From NCBI GenBank assembly GCA_002355495.1, contig AP017424.1, forward strand, positions 2,170,001 to 2,234,000: a stretch of 64,000 bases of DNA, given 5' to 3'. Every line of letters starts with the position of its first letter. Positions within the stretch are counted from its first letter, which is position 1. The translations under genes and the position numbers were made by a program. The notes beneath the pieces were generated by a model. The model saw nothing but the letters and a program-made list of their open reading frames with translations, had not been told where the DNA came from and made no database searches. The DNA comes from Streptomyces laurentii. GTDB lineage: Bacteria > Actinomycetota > Actinomycetes > Streptomycetales > Streptomycetaceae. Below are positions 35,673 through 42,685 of this stretch, piece after piece.

Positions 35673-36293
35673 ATGCGCCGCACCCCCGCCCGACTGTTCA
35701 CCGGTACCGCGCTGACGTTCGTCGCCCTCACCACCCTCACCGCCGCGCCCCTCGCCTTCACCACCTTCGCCGCTCCCCCCGCCGTCGCGAACGACGGCGG
35801 CGGCGAGGGAGGCCGCGACGGGGGTCGTGACGAAGGCCGCGAAGGTGGCGGCGAGAGCGGCCGCGACTGGGGCGACCGGCGGCTGGAGATCTTCCCCTCC
35901 CCCGCCGACCCCGGCACCACCGTCACCGTGAACACCGCCGCCTGCGGCGAGCACGGCCACGGCAAGGGCGACGCGACCTCGGTCGGCGCGGGCGATTTCC
36001 ATCTCAACCCGAGCACCCACAAGAAGGTCGTGGTCGGGCAGTTCGCGGTGCCGCACCACGCCCGGGCCGGCTCGTACGAGATCCGGGTCGAGTGCGACAA
36101 CGGCAAGTCCACCCGCGGCGAACTGATCGTCGAACGCCGGGAAGGCCCCAGCGGCCATGTGCGGACCGGTGTCGGCGGCAGCGTCGGCCCGGACACCTCC
36201 CAGATCGCGGCGGGCGTGGCGGTGCTGGCCGCGGCCGCCGCCGGCGGTACGTGGCTCCTGCGCCGCCGGGCGAGCGGCGCGCAGGACGGCTGA
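35673..36293 (+). CDS. Secreted membrane-anchored protein next to a sortase
   Basis: 206 residues with GGAGG 6-8 nt before the ATG. Signal peptide MRRTPARLFTGTALTFVALT ending near APPAVAND. A Gly/Asp/Glu/Arg-rich linker follows, then an Ig-like beta region (LEIFPSPADPGTTVTVNTAAC to YEIRVECDNG) with two Cys that may pair. A C-terminal helix (QIAAGVAVLAAAAAGGTWLL) and RRRAS form an anchor but no LPXTG motif. It lies 175 bp before a class F sortase gene. The arrangement suggests functional pairing, yet the sorting signal is not evident. Function unknown. Confidence 0.75.
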   Translation: MRRTPARLFTGTALTFVALTTLTAAPLAFTTFAAPPAVANDGGGEGGRDGGRDEGREGGGESGRDWGDRRLEIFPSPADPGTTVTVNTAACGEHGHGKGDATSVGAGDFHLNPSTHKKVVVGQFAVPHHARAGSYEIRVECDNGKSTRGELIVERREGPSGHVRTGVGGSVGPDTSQIAAGVAVLAAAAAGGTWLLRRRASGAQDG

Positions 36294-36467
36294 CCCGTAC
36301 CGCCCCACGTCCTGCCTCCGCCGCGCGCCCGCTGACGGCCCGGCGGGGGCAGGGCCATCCCCGAGAGGCACGGAAGGAGCCGGTGAGCGGCCGGCGAGGA
36401 CGGGCGGGCGAGAGGTGAGCGACACGAGCGGCAGGCGAGCGACGGATGGGCGGCCGGTGAGCGACAG

Positions 36468-37124
36468 GTGAGTACGCGGAGCAAGGGCTGGGGCGTCGCC
36501 GCGGCCGCCTGCCTGGGCCTGTGGATGATCCACAACGGTTCGGCGCAGGTCACCCCGCCGGTGCCGTCGGCGGCCCAGGCGTTCGCCGCCGGGCCGAGCG
36601 TCCACACGGACGCCGCCGCCGACCCGCTCCCGCCGTCCGATCCGGTCCGGCTGCGCATCCCCGAGATCGACGTGGACGCGCCCGTGACGGGCCTCGGGAT
36701 CGGCCGGGACGGCGCGCTCGACGTCCCGACGGCCGCCGACCGCAATCTGGCGGGCTGGTACGAGGACGGCACCCGGCCCGGCGCCAAGGGCACCGCGATC
36801 GTGGCCGGCCATGTCGACAACGCGGACGGGCCGGCGGTCTTCTACGCGCTCGGCGCGCTGAAGAAGGGCGACCGGGTCGAGGTGGACCGGCGGGACGGCC
36901 GGACGGCGGTGTTCACGATCGACGCGGTCGAGGTCTACGAGAACGACGCCTTCCCCGACGCCAAGGTGTACGGGCAGGCGGACCGGGCCGAGATCCGGGT
37001 GATCACCTGCGGCGGCGGCTTCTCCAAGAAGTCCGGCGGCTACCTGGGCAACGTGGTCGCGTTCGGGCACCTCATCGGCGTACGGCCGGAGGCGTCGCTC
37101 CCGGCCGGCTCCCGTACCGCCTGA
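36468..37124 (+). CDS. Class F sortase
   Basis: 218 residues from a GTG (MSTRSKGWGVAAAACLGLWM) with one N-terminal helix. The sortase barrel begins at VRLRIPEIDVDAPVTGLG. Catalytic residues are His in TAIVAGHVDN, Cys in RVITCGGGF and a later Arg/Lys-rich loop. Class F sortases are the abundant, small, actinobacterial transpeptidases. A 100-bp stretch upstream is rich in GTGAGCGAC repeats. The downstream gene is convergent. Confidence 0.9.
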   Translation: MSTRSKGWGVAAAACLGLWMIHNGSAQVTPPVPSAAQAFAAGPSVHTDAAADPLPPSDPVRLRIPEIDVDAPVTGLGIGRDGALDVPTAADRNLAGWYEDGTRPGAKGTAIVAGHVDNADGPAVFYALGALKKGDRVEVDRRDGRTAVFTIDAVEVYENDAFPDAKVYGQADRAEIRVITCGGGFSKKSGGYLGNVVAFGHLIGVRPEASLPAGSRTA

Positions 37125-37155
37125 TCCGCCCGCGGGCCGGTCCCGTACGGCGGGC

Positions 37156-37941
37156 TCACGCCCACTGGTCGAAGGCGAGCTTGGCGACCAGCGAGAGGAC
37201 CACCACGAGCAGCACCCCGCGGACGAACTCCGTGCCCTTGCTCAGCGCCATCCGCGCGCCGGTCGTGCCGCCCGCGAGGTTGAAGACGGCCAGGACGGCG
37301 GCCAGCTGCCAGATGACGTTCCCCTGCGAGGCGAAGGTGACGAGCGCGCCCGCGTTGGTGCAGACGTTGACGATCTTCGCGGTGGCGGAGGCCGTCACCA
37401 GGTCGAGGTGGAGCACGGCGGTCAGGGCGAGGACCAGGAAGGTGCCGGTGCCGGGCCCGAACAGGCCGTCGTAGAAACCGATGCCGCCGCCGACCACGAC
37501 GATCGCGGTGACGATCCGGGCCCTGGTGAGCTCCGGCCGCTCCGCGCCCTCGGGCCGCGCGCCGAACGTCGGCCGGAGCAGCACGAACACGGCCACGGCC
37601 AGCAGCACCACCATGATCACCGGGCGCAGCACCGCGCTGCTGATCCCGGCCGCGAAGAAGGCGCCGGCCATCGACCCGGCGAGCGCGGCGAACCCGATCC
37701 GCAGTGCCATGCCCAGTTTCATCGGGGCCTTGCGCAGATACGTGACGGCCGCGCCGGACGTGCCGACGATGGACATGGCCTTGTTCGTGCCGAGGATCTG
37801 CGCGGCCGGCAGGTGCGGCAGCCCGAGCAGCAGGGTGGGCAGCATGAGCAGACCGCCGCCCCCGACCACGGCGTCGATCCAGCCGGCCGCGAAGGCGGCG
37901 AGGCAGAGCAGGGCAAGAGTGGTCAGGGATATGTCAGGCAT
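37156..37941 (-). CDS. TauE/SafE-family anion exporter
   Basis: 261 residues with about eight hydrophobic segments. The two family repeats are visible: AAFAAGWIDAVVGGGGLLMLP (about 15-35) with GTNKAMSIVGTSGAAVTYL, and GGGIGFYDGLFGPGTGTFLV (about 151-170) with ATAKIVNVCTNAGAL. These export sulfite, sulfoacetate or related organosulfur anions; the substrate is not fixed by sequence. Convergent with the sortase gene. Confidence 0.9.
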   Translation of the reverse strand: MPDISLTTLALLCLAAFAAGWIDAVVGGGGLLMLPTLLLGLPHLPAAQILGTNKAMSIVGTSGAAVTYLRKAPMKLGMALRIGFAALAGSMAGAFFAAGISSAVLRPVIMVVLLAVAVFVLLRPTFGARPEGAERPELTRARIVTAIVVVGGGIGFYDGLFGPGTGTFLVLALTAVLHLDLVTASATAKIVNVCTNAGALVTFASQGNVIWQLAAVLAVFNLAGGTTGARMALSKGTEFVRGVLLVVVLSLVAKLAFDQWA

Positions 37942-38036
37942 GGCGCGAGCCTAGAAACGGGATAGGTGTGCCGTCCATCGATCCCGGCCGGTCTTGAGCA
38001 AGCCCAGAGCTTGGCCGGACGGAGTCATAGAGGATC

Positions 38037-38070
38037 TTGACCGATCGTTCTCGATAGCCGTACGGTCGAC
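38037..38070. promoter_or_regulatory. Predicted TetR operators upstream of 38073
   Basis: GACCGATCGTTC (38039-38050) is a near-palindrome, and CCGTACGG (38058-38065) is a perfect one. Together they form an inverted arrangement of GACCGNNCG halves directly before the GTG of the TetR gene. A matching site lies before the SDR gene at 38739. Autoregulation is inferred. Confidence 0.5.
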
Positions 38071-38072
38071 AC

Positions 38073-38657
38073 GTGGCCAGGACCAAGGAATTCGATCCCG
38101 ACGCCGCGCTCCAGTCCGCCCTTGAGCTGTTCTGGGCGCGCGGCTACGAGGCGACCACCATGGCGGACCTCGTGGAGCGCCTCGGCATCGGCCGGGCCAG
38201 CGTCTACGCGACCTTCGGCAGCAAGCACGAGCTGTATCTGAAGGCCCTGGAGCGCTACGCGGAGAACACGGATCCGCGGATCCTCGACGAGCTGTCCGCG
38301 CCGGGGCCCGCACTGCCGGGCGTACGGGCGCTGGTACGCCGGTTCGCGGCCGAGGCGGCGGCCGACGAGCTGCGGCTGACCGGCTGTCTCCTCACCAACT
38401 CGGCGGCGGAACTGGCCCCGCGCGACCCGGCGGTGGGCCGGCGGGTCGAACGGAGCTGGGAGCAGCTGGAGACCCTGCTGCACAGTGCGCTCAACCGGGC
38501 CCGGACCCAGGGCGAACTGCCACCCGGCCGCGATCCGCGCGCGCTGGCCCGGATGCTGCTCGTCCTGCTCCAGGGCCTGCGGGTGGTCGGCAAGGCGTCG
38601 AGCGACCCGGCCCGGGTGCGCGACGCCGCGGAGCAGGCGCTGACCCTGCTCGACTGA
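38073..38657 (+). CDS. TetR-family regulator
   Basis: 194 residues from a GTG (MARTKEFDPDAALQSALELF). The N-terminal helix-turn-helix is TTMADLVERLGIGRASVYATFGSKHELYLKALE (TMADL through HELYL), with TSV-like ASVYATFG recognition helix. The C-terminal half is an all-helical ligand domain (CLLTNSAAELAPRDP, LARMLLVLLQGLRVVGKAS) of the class that often senses quinones or small aldehydes. It probably controls the adjacent SDR and itself through the palindromic sites. Ligand unknown. Confidence 0.9.
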   Translation: MARTKEFDPDAALQSALELFWARGYEATTMADLVERLGIGRASVYATFGSKHELYLKALERYAENTDPRILDELSAPGPALPGVRALVRRFAAEAAADELRLTGCLLTNSAAELAPRDPAVGRRVERSWEQLETLLHSALNRARTQGELPPGRDPRALARMLLVLLQGLRVVGKASSDPARVRDAAEQALTLLD

Positions 38658-38738
38658 CCCGCCCCGGCTCGCCTTCCCGGCCCTTCACGGCTCTGCCCCT
38701 GGGCGCCTGCGGGCGCCCATCTTTCGCGCCTCATTCAA

Positions 38739-38752
38739 GAACGTACGGTCAA
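38739..38752 (+). promoter_or_regulatory. Predicted TetR operator upstream of the SDR gene
   Basis: GAACGTACGGTCAA is, on the other strand, 12 of 14 identical to TTGACCGATCGTTC at 38037-38050. It lies 38 bp before the SDR start. Shared near-palindromes in both promoters suggest one regulator. Confidence 0.5.
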
Positions 38753-38789
38753 AAATCCATCCGCTCGCCCACCTCGCACAGGAGTGACC

Positions 38790-39554
38790 ATGTCGTCGTC
38801 CCGATTCACCGGCCGCACCGTCCTCGTCACCGGCGCCGGAGGCGGTCTCGGCCGCTCCATCGCGCTCGCCTTCGCCGCCGAGGGCGCGCAGGTGGCCGTG
38901 TCCGGCCGCCGGGCCGCCGCCCTCGACGAGACGGTGGCGCTCATCGAGGCCGCGGGCGGCACCGCCCGCGCGGTCACCGCCGACGTCTCGGTCGCCGAGG
39001 ACATGCGCCGGGCCGTCCGGGAGACCGTCGCCGCCTTCGGCTCGCTGGACGTGGCGGTGAACAACGCGGGGGTGTTCCGGGGCGGCCACAGCGCGGCCGA
39101 CTTCCCGCTCGACGACTGGCAGGCGCTGCTCGACGTCAACGTCTCCGGCGTCCTGCACTCGCTCCAGGCCGAGATAGCCCACATGCGCGCCCACGGCGGC
39201 GGGGCCATCGTGAACATCTCGTCCAACCTGGGCGCCCACACCCGGCGGCCGGGCCTCTTCGGCTACCAGGTGTCCAAGGCCGCCGTCTCCGCGCTCACCC
39301 GGGCCGCCGCCCTCGACCACGTCGGCGACGGGATCCGGATCAACGCGGTGAGCCCCGGGGCCGCCGAGTCCGCGATGTCGCTGCGCCCGGGCGAGACCGA
39401 GGCCGAGCGGGCGGTGCGGATGAAGGAGCAGTCGCCGCTCGGCCGGATCACCTCGGCCCGGGAGGTGGCGGCGGCGGTGCTCTACCTGGCCTCCGACGAG
39501 GCCGGCTCCGCCGTCGGCACGGACCTGGTGATCGACGGCGGCGTCTCGGCCTGA
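38790..39554 (+). CDS. Short-chain dehydrogenase/reductase
   Basis: 254 residues; AGGAG lies 5 nt before the ATG. Cofactor loop TGAGGGLGRSIALA (TGxxxGxG), NNAG in VAVNNAGVFRGG, catalytic Ser in VNISSNLG, and Tyr-x-x-x-Lys in GYQVSKAAVSAL. The C-terminus has RINAVSPGAAESAM and SAVGTDLVIDGGVSA. A classical SDR, NAD(P)H-dependent, acting on an unknown alcohol or ketone. It is next to, and probably controlled by, the TetR gene. Confidence 0.92.
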   Translation: MSSSRFTGRTVLVTGAGGGLGRSIALAFAAEGAQVAVSGRRAAALDETVALIEAAGGTARAVTADVSVAEDMRRAVRETVAAFGSLDVAVNNAGVFRGGHSAADFPLDDWQALLDVNVSGVLHSLQAEIAHMRAHGGGAIVNISSNLGAHTRRPGLFGYQVSKAAVSALTRAAALDHVGDGIRINAVSPGAAESAMSLRPGETEAERAVRMKEQSPLGRITSAREVAAAVLYLASDEAGSAVGTDLVIDGGVSA

Positions 39555-39581
39555 CCGGCAAGGGGCCGCGCGGGACGCTGA

Positions 39582-40016
39582 TCAGCCCTGCGCACCGCCC
39601 TGGAGGGCGGCCGGGTCCATCCAGGACACCTCCCAGTGGTGCCCGTCCAGGTCGGCGAAGGAGCGGCCGTACATGAAGCCCAGCTCCAGCGGCTCCTTCG
39701 CCGGGCTGCCGCCCGCGGCCAGGGCCGCCTCCGCCAGGGCGTCGGCCTTCTCCCGGCTCTCCGCGCTCAGCGAGACCATCGTCTCGGTCACCTTCGTGGC
39801 GTCGGCGATCTCCTTGCCGGGCGCGGTGAAGGCCCTGAACTTCTCCTCGGTCAGCAGCATCACGAAGATCGCGTCGCTGATGACGACGCACGCGGCGGTC
39901 TCGTCCGTGAACTGCGGGTTGACGGAGAAGCCGAGCTTCTCGTAGAACGCCTTGCTCGCGTCCAGGTCCTTCACCGGCAGGTTCACGAAGATCATCTGGG
40001 GGGCCATGGTGGTCAC
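39582..40016 (-). CDS. VOC (glyoxalase/extradiol-type) family protein
   Basis: 144 residues from a GTG (MTTMAPQMIFVNLPVKD) with GGAAGAGA close upstream; the ATG three codons on is possible. beta-alpha-beta pattern IFVNLPVKDLDASKAFYEKLG, then CVVISDAIFVMLLTEEKFR, and a C-terminal GRSFADLDGHHWEVSWMDP. This is the common lactoylglutathione-lyase-like extracellular or cytoplasmic VOC type; few metal ligands are evident, so activity is unknown. Convergent with the SDR gene. Confidence 0.85.
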   Translation of the reverse strand: MTTMAPQMIFVNLPVKDLDASKAFYEKLGFSVNPQFTDETAACVVISDAIFVMLLTEEKFRAFTAPGKEIADATKVTETMVSLSAESREKADALAEAALAAGGSPAKEPLELGFMYGRSFADLDGHHWEVSWMDPAALQGGAQG

Positions 40017-40112
40017 TCTCTCTTCCGTCGCGGTGCTTTCGAGAGGTAAGACGGCCGGCCTCACCGGAACTCATCGCTCTCTCGCGCTTTTCTTCGAAGA
40101 GATTCCAACCCG

Positions 40113-40580
40113 TCAGCCGGCCGCCCGCAGTGTGAGCGCCGCCAGCGGTACGAACCCGCCGCCCTCGCCCCGGGGCGCGTCGGTGGACACGTCGCGGCCG
40201 GCGAGCCGGCGGAGCAGGGCGAGCGCGATCCGTTCGCCCTGCGCCTTGGCCCGGTCGGCCAGCGGACCCTCGTGCAGCCCGTCGATCGTGGCGTGCCACA
40301 GCTGCACCCAGCGGCCGAAGTGGGCGGCGGTCAGCGGCTGTACGGAGTGCACGGCGGAGTGCGGGGCGAAGGCGTCGTGCCGGTACGCGGCGGTCCGGAA
40401 CAGCGCCCGCTCCCAGAAGTCGCCGATCCGCGGCAGATGGACCTCCAGGTCCGTGCCGGCGATCTCGGTGAAGAAGGGCCCGATGAGCGGGTCGGCGAAG
40501 GCGGCCGTGTAGAAGCGCCGCAGCAGCACGTCGAGGTCGGCGCGGCCGCGGATGTCGGGGACGTCTCGGGTGACACGCAT
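40113..40580 (-). CDS. Group III truncated haemoglobin
   Basis: 155 residues from the ATG of MRVTRDVPDIRGRADLDVLL. The two-over-two globin pattern is visible: LLRRFYTAAFADPLIGPFFTE, LEVHLPRIGDFWERALFR, and the heme-distal/proximal region HSVQPLTAAHFGRWVQLWHATID, in which His of AAHFGRW is the likely proximal ligand. Group III globins bind O2 or NO and occur with detoxification genes. A Gly-rich C-terminus follows. Monocistronic. Confidence 0.85.
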   Translation of the reverse strand: MRVTRDVPDIRGRADLDVLLRRFYTAAFADPLIGPFFTEIAGTDLEVHLPRIGDFWERALFRTAAYRHDAFAPHSAVHSVQPLTAAHFGRWVQLWHATIDGLHEGPLADRAKAQGERIALALLRRLAGRDVSTDAPRGEGGGFVPLAALTLRAAG

Positions 40581-40776
40581 GGGTCCAGGGTCGCGCGCCC
40601 GCCGCCGGCCCGCACAGAGCCGAAGGTCCCTGTCCGGTGCCCTGGGCCGGTCACGGGAGCCGGGACCGACACCCCCGGGCCGCCTTGGCCGCCGGGCGGC
40701 CGCACCACCCGTACGTATCAGCGGGCGGTCGCACCACCCGTACGCATCATCCGGCGGCCCCACCGTCCCGTACGCG

Positions 40777-41946
40777 TCACCGGACCGGAGCCGGGGCCCG
40801 CTCCGGGGCCCGCTCCGGGATCCGCCCGCCGGCCCGGCCCGCCCTCCCCGCTTCTCCCGCCCCGTCGTCCCCGCCGCCGGGACCGCCCGCACCGGCCGGG
40901 CCGCCCGCGCCACCCCCCGTACCGTCCTCCCGCCGGCCCCCGCCCGCCCGGCGGCCGTTCTCGTCGCGCGTCCCGCCACCACCACCGAGGAGGGCGGCGC
41001 CGAGCGGGGTGAGCGTGTGCAGGACCGCGTTGCCGTTGCGCAGGGTGGCGATCAGCCCGGCCTCGCGCAGCACCCCGGCGTGCTGGCTGGCGGAGGCCAG
41101 GGACACCCCGGCCCGGCGGGCCAGCTCGCTCGTCGTACCGCCGTCGCCGATGGCGTGCAGGACCGCCGAGCGGGTGTGGCCGACCAGCTTGGCGAGCGAC
41201 GGCAGGCCGGGCGGCCGGACCGTCGGGGACTCGCCGTGGGTGAGCGGGTAGACGAGGACCGGCGGCAGCGTGGGGTCGCGCAGGACGACCGGGGTGCCGC
41301 GGCAGAAGTACGAGGGCTGGAGCAGCAGCCCGCGCCCGTCGAGCCGGACGTCCCGGTCGACGGGGTAGTCCGCCTCCAGGACGGGGCTGTGCCAGCGGAG
41401 CATCGGCGGCAGGGAGGCGAGCAGCTCGTCCGCTCCCCCGTCGAGCAGCGCCCGGCCGCGCCGCACCCGGTCGGCCTCGACGCGGGCCTGGATGTGCGTC
41501 CAGTACGGCTCGACGGCGGCCCGGTGGTAGTCGCGCAGCGCCCCGGACAGCCGGCCGAGCGCCCCGCCGCAGCCGTCGGCGAGGGAGCGCAGCGCGGCCG
41601 GTACGGCGGGCCGCCCGGTGGCCGCGGCGCCGATCTGGGCCAGTTCGGCGTGGAGCCGGGCGGCCGGGGTCGCGCGGATCGCGTCAAGCGCCTCGTCGAG
41701 ACCGAGGATGCCCTCCGGGGGGTTGAGGAAGTCGGGGAAATAGCCGCGTCCCGGGACCAGTGCGGCGAGCAGCCGCGTCTCCGTGCCGAGCCGTACCCGT
41801 GCTTCCGACCGCCATTCCCGGAACACGACCGGGCCGCGCCGGTCCCGTATCCGGTGAAAGCTGAGAATCGTTTCCCACAACACGTCCGGCTGGGCTGCCA
41901 TCCTCACCCCGGCCAGATCGGCCCCGGTGAAATGAATCCGCAGCAT
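40777..41946 (-). CDS. ArsR-type regulator with large N-terminal domain and Gly-rich tail
   Basis: 389 residues from the ATG of MLRIHFTGADLAGVRMA, with GGTGGGGG 5 nt upstream. The N-terminal domain (about 1-245) is shared with the paralogue at 50191 (HFTGxDLAxVR, PDFLNPPEGILGL, DGRGLLLQPSYFC, TLPPVLVYPL). A winged helix follows (TSELARRAGVSLASASQHAGVLREAGLI). Uniquely, a Gly/Ala/Arg/Pro-rich tail of about 60 residues is added. The N-terminal domain probably senses a ligand; none is known. No transporter is adjacent, unlike the paralogue. Confidence 0.8.
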   Translation of the reverse strand: MLRIHFTGADLAGVRMAAQPDVLWETILSFHRIRDRRGPVVFREWRSEARVRLGTETRLLAALVPGRGYFPDFLNPPEGILGLDEALDAIRATPAARLHAELAQIGAAATGRPAVPAALRSLADGCGGALGRLSGALRDYHRAAVEPYWTHIQARVEADRVRRGRALLDGGADELLASLPPMLRWHSPVLEADYPVDRDVRLDGRGLLLQPSYFCRGTPVVLRDPTLPPVLVYPLTHGESPTVRPPGLPSLAKLVGHTRSAVLHAIGDGGTTSELARRAGVSLASASQHAGVLREAGLIATLRNGNAVLHTLTPLGAALLGGGGGTRDENGRRAGGGRREDGTGGGAGGPAGAGGPGGGDDGAGEAGRAGRAGGRIPERAPERAPAPVR

Positions 41947-42191
41947 CGAACCCCCACCTGTGCACTCGCAACCACCCCCGACGACGAGTATGCACAGCAT
42001 CACAGCACGTTACCAGGGTGTTTCAGCCAGACTTGAAAAGCCTCGCGGTGAACGGCCGGAAACCGAAAAGCTGTGATCGGCCGGACGGGGAACCTTCGAG
42101 GACCGAGGTGACGCGACGAAGACCGTGGGGGGCTTCGGCGCGTCCGGCGGCGGTCGGCGAGGTTGCGGCTCATCCGCCCGGCTAACGGAAT

Positions 42192-42229
42192 GGGCGCGGC
42201 CTCCGGGTGGGGATCCGGAGGCCGCGCCC
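42192..42229. terminator. Strong hairpin upstream of the ArsR-like gene
   Basis: GGGCGCGGCCTCCGG and CCGGAGGCCGCGCCC form a perfect 15-bp stem with an 8-nt loop. TCTTTGTTT follows on the + strand. It could stop ppdK readthrough or act as an isolated terminator. Confidence 0.6.
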
Positions 42230-42522
42230 ATGTCTTTGTTTGCGAAAGTTCAAAGGCGAAATTCCTGTGCCGTCGCGATGTGAACACGACGCGAACAGGA
42301 GCTCACCTTTCCGCACACCCGAACCCATCGAAATCCTCGATACCCCCGCAACCCCTTCCACCCCTCCGGGCACTTCCCGCGCACCACCGCCCCCAGGTTT
42401 CCCAGGGAAAACCGAATACCTTTCCGGGAATGCGTATGGGAACACAGCCTGGAAGGCATTCCGGGGCGAAGGGAAGAAATAGCCGGATAAGCCGGGAACA
42501 GCCGAAGAGGCCATGGAAACGC
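42230..42522. other. Unexplained AT-richer intergenic region
   Basis: About 290 bp between two strong hairpins, less GC-rich than its surroundings and without a supportable gene. It contains an interrupted hairpin (CCGGGAATGC with GCATTCCGG, 42435-42466) and runs such as AAAACCGAATACC. A small RNA is possible; nothing proves it. Confidence 0.35.
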
Positions 42523-42563
42523 GACGGGGCGGACACCTCCGCACAAAAGGTGTCCGCCCTGTC
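42523..42563 (-). terminator. Terminator of ppdK
   Basis: GACGGGGCGGACACCT and AGGTGTCCGCCCTGTC pair over 16 positions with one mismatch, 123 bp past the ppdK stop. GCGTTTCC follows on the reverse strand. Confidence 0.65.
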
Positions 42564-42685
42564 TCTTCACGGAAACCGGGGCCGCCGCCCATCGGTTCTG
42601 AGGGTCGGGGACGAACGGCGGCTCCGGTGGTGCGCGGCCCCCGCTTCACCGGTCCGGGGACCCGGACCGGCGGGGGCGCGGCGGG

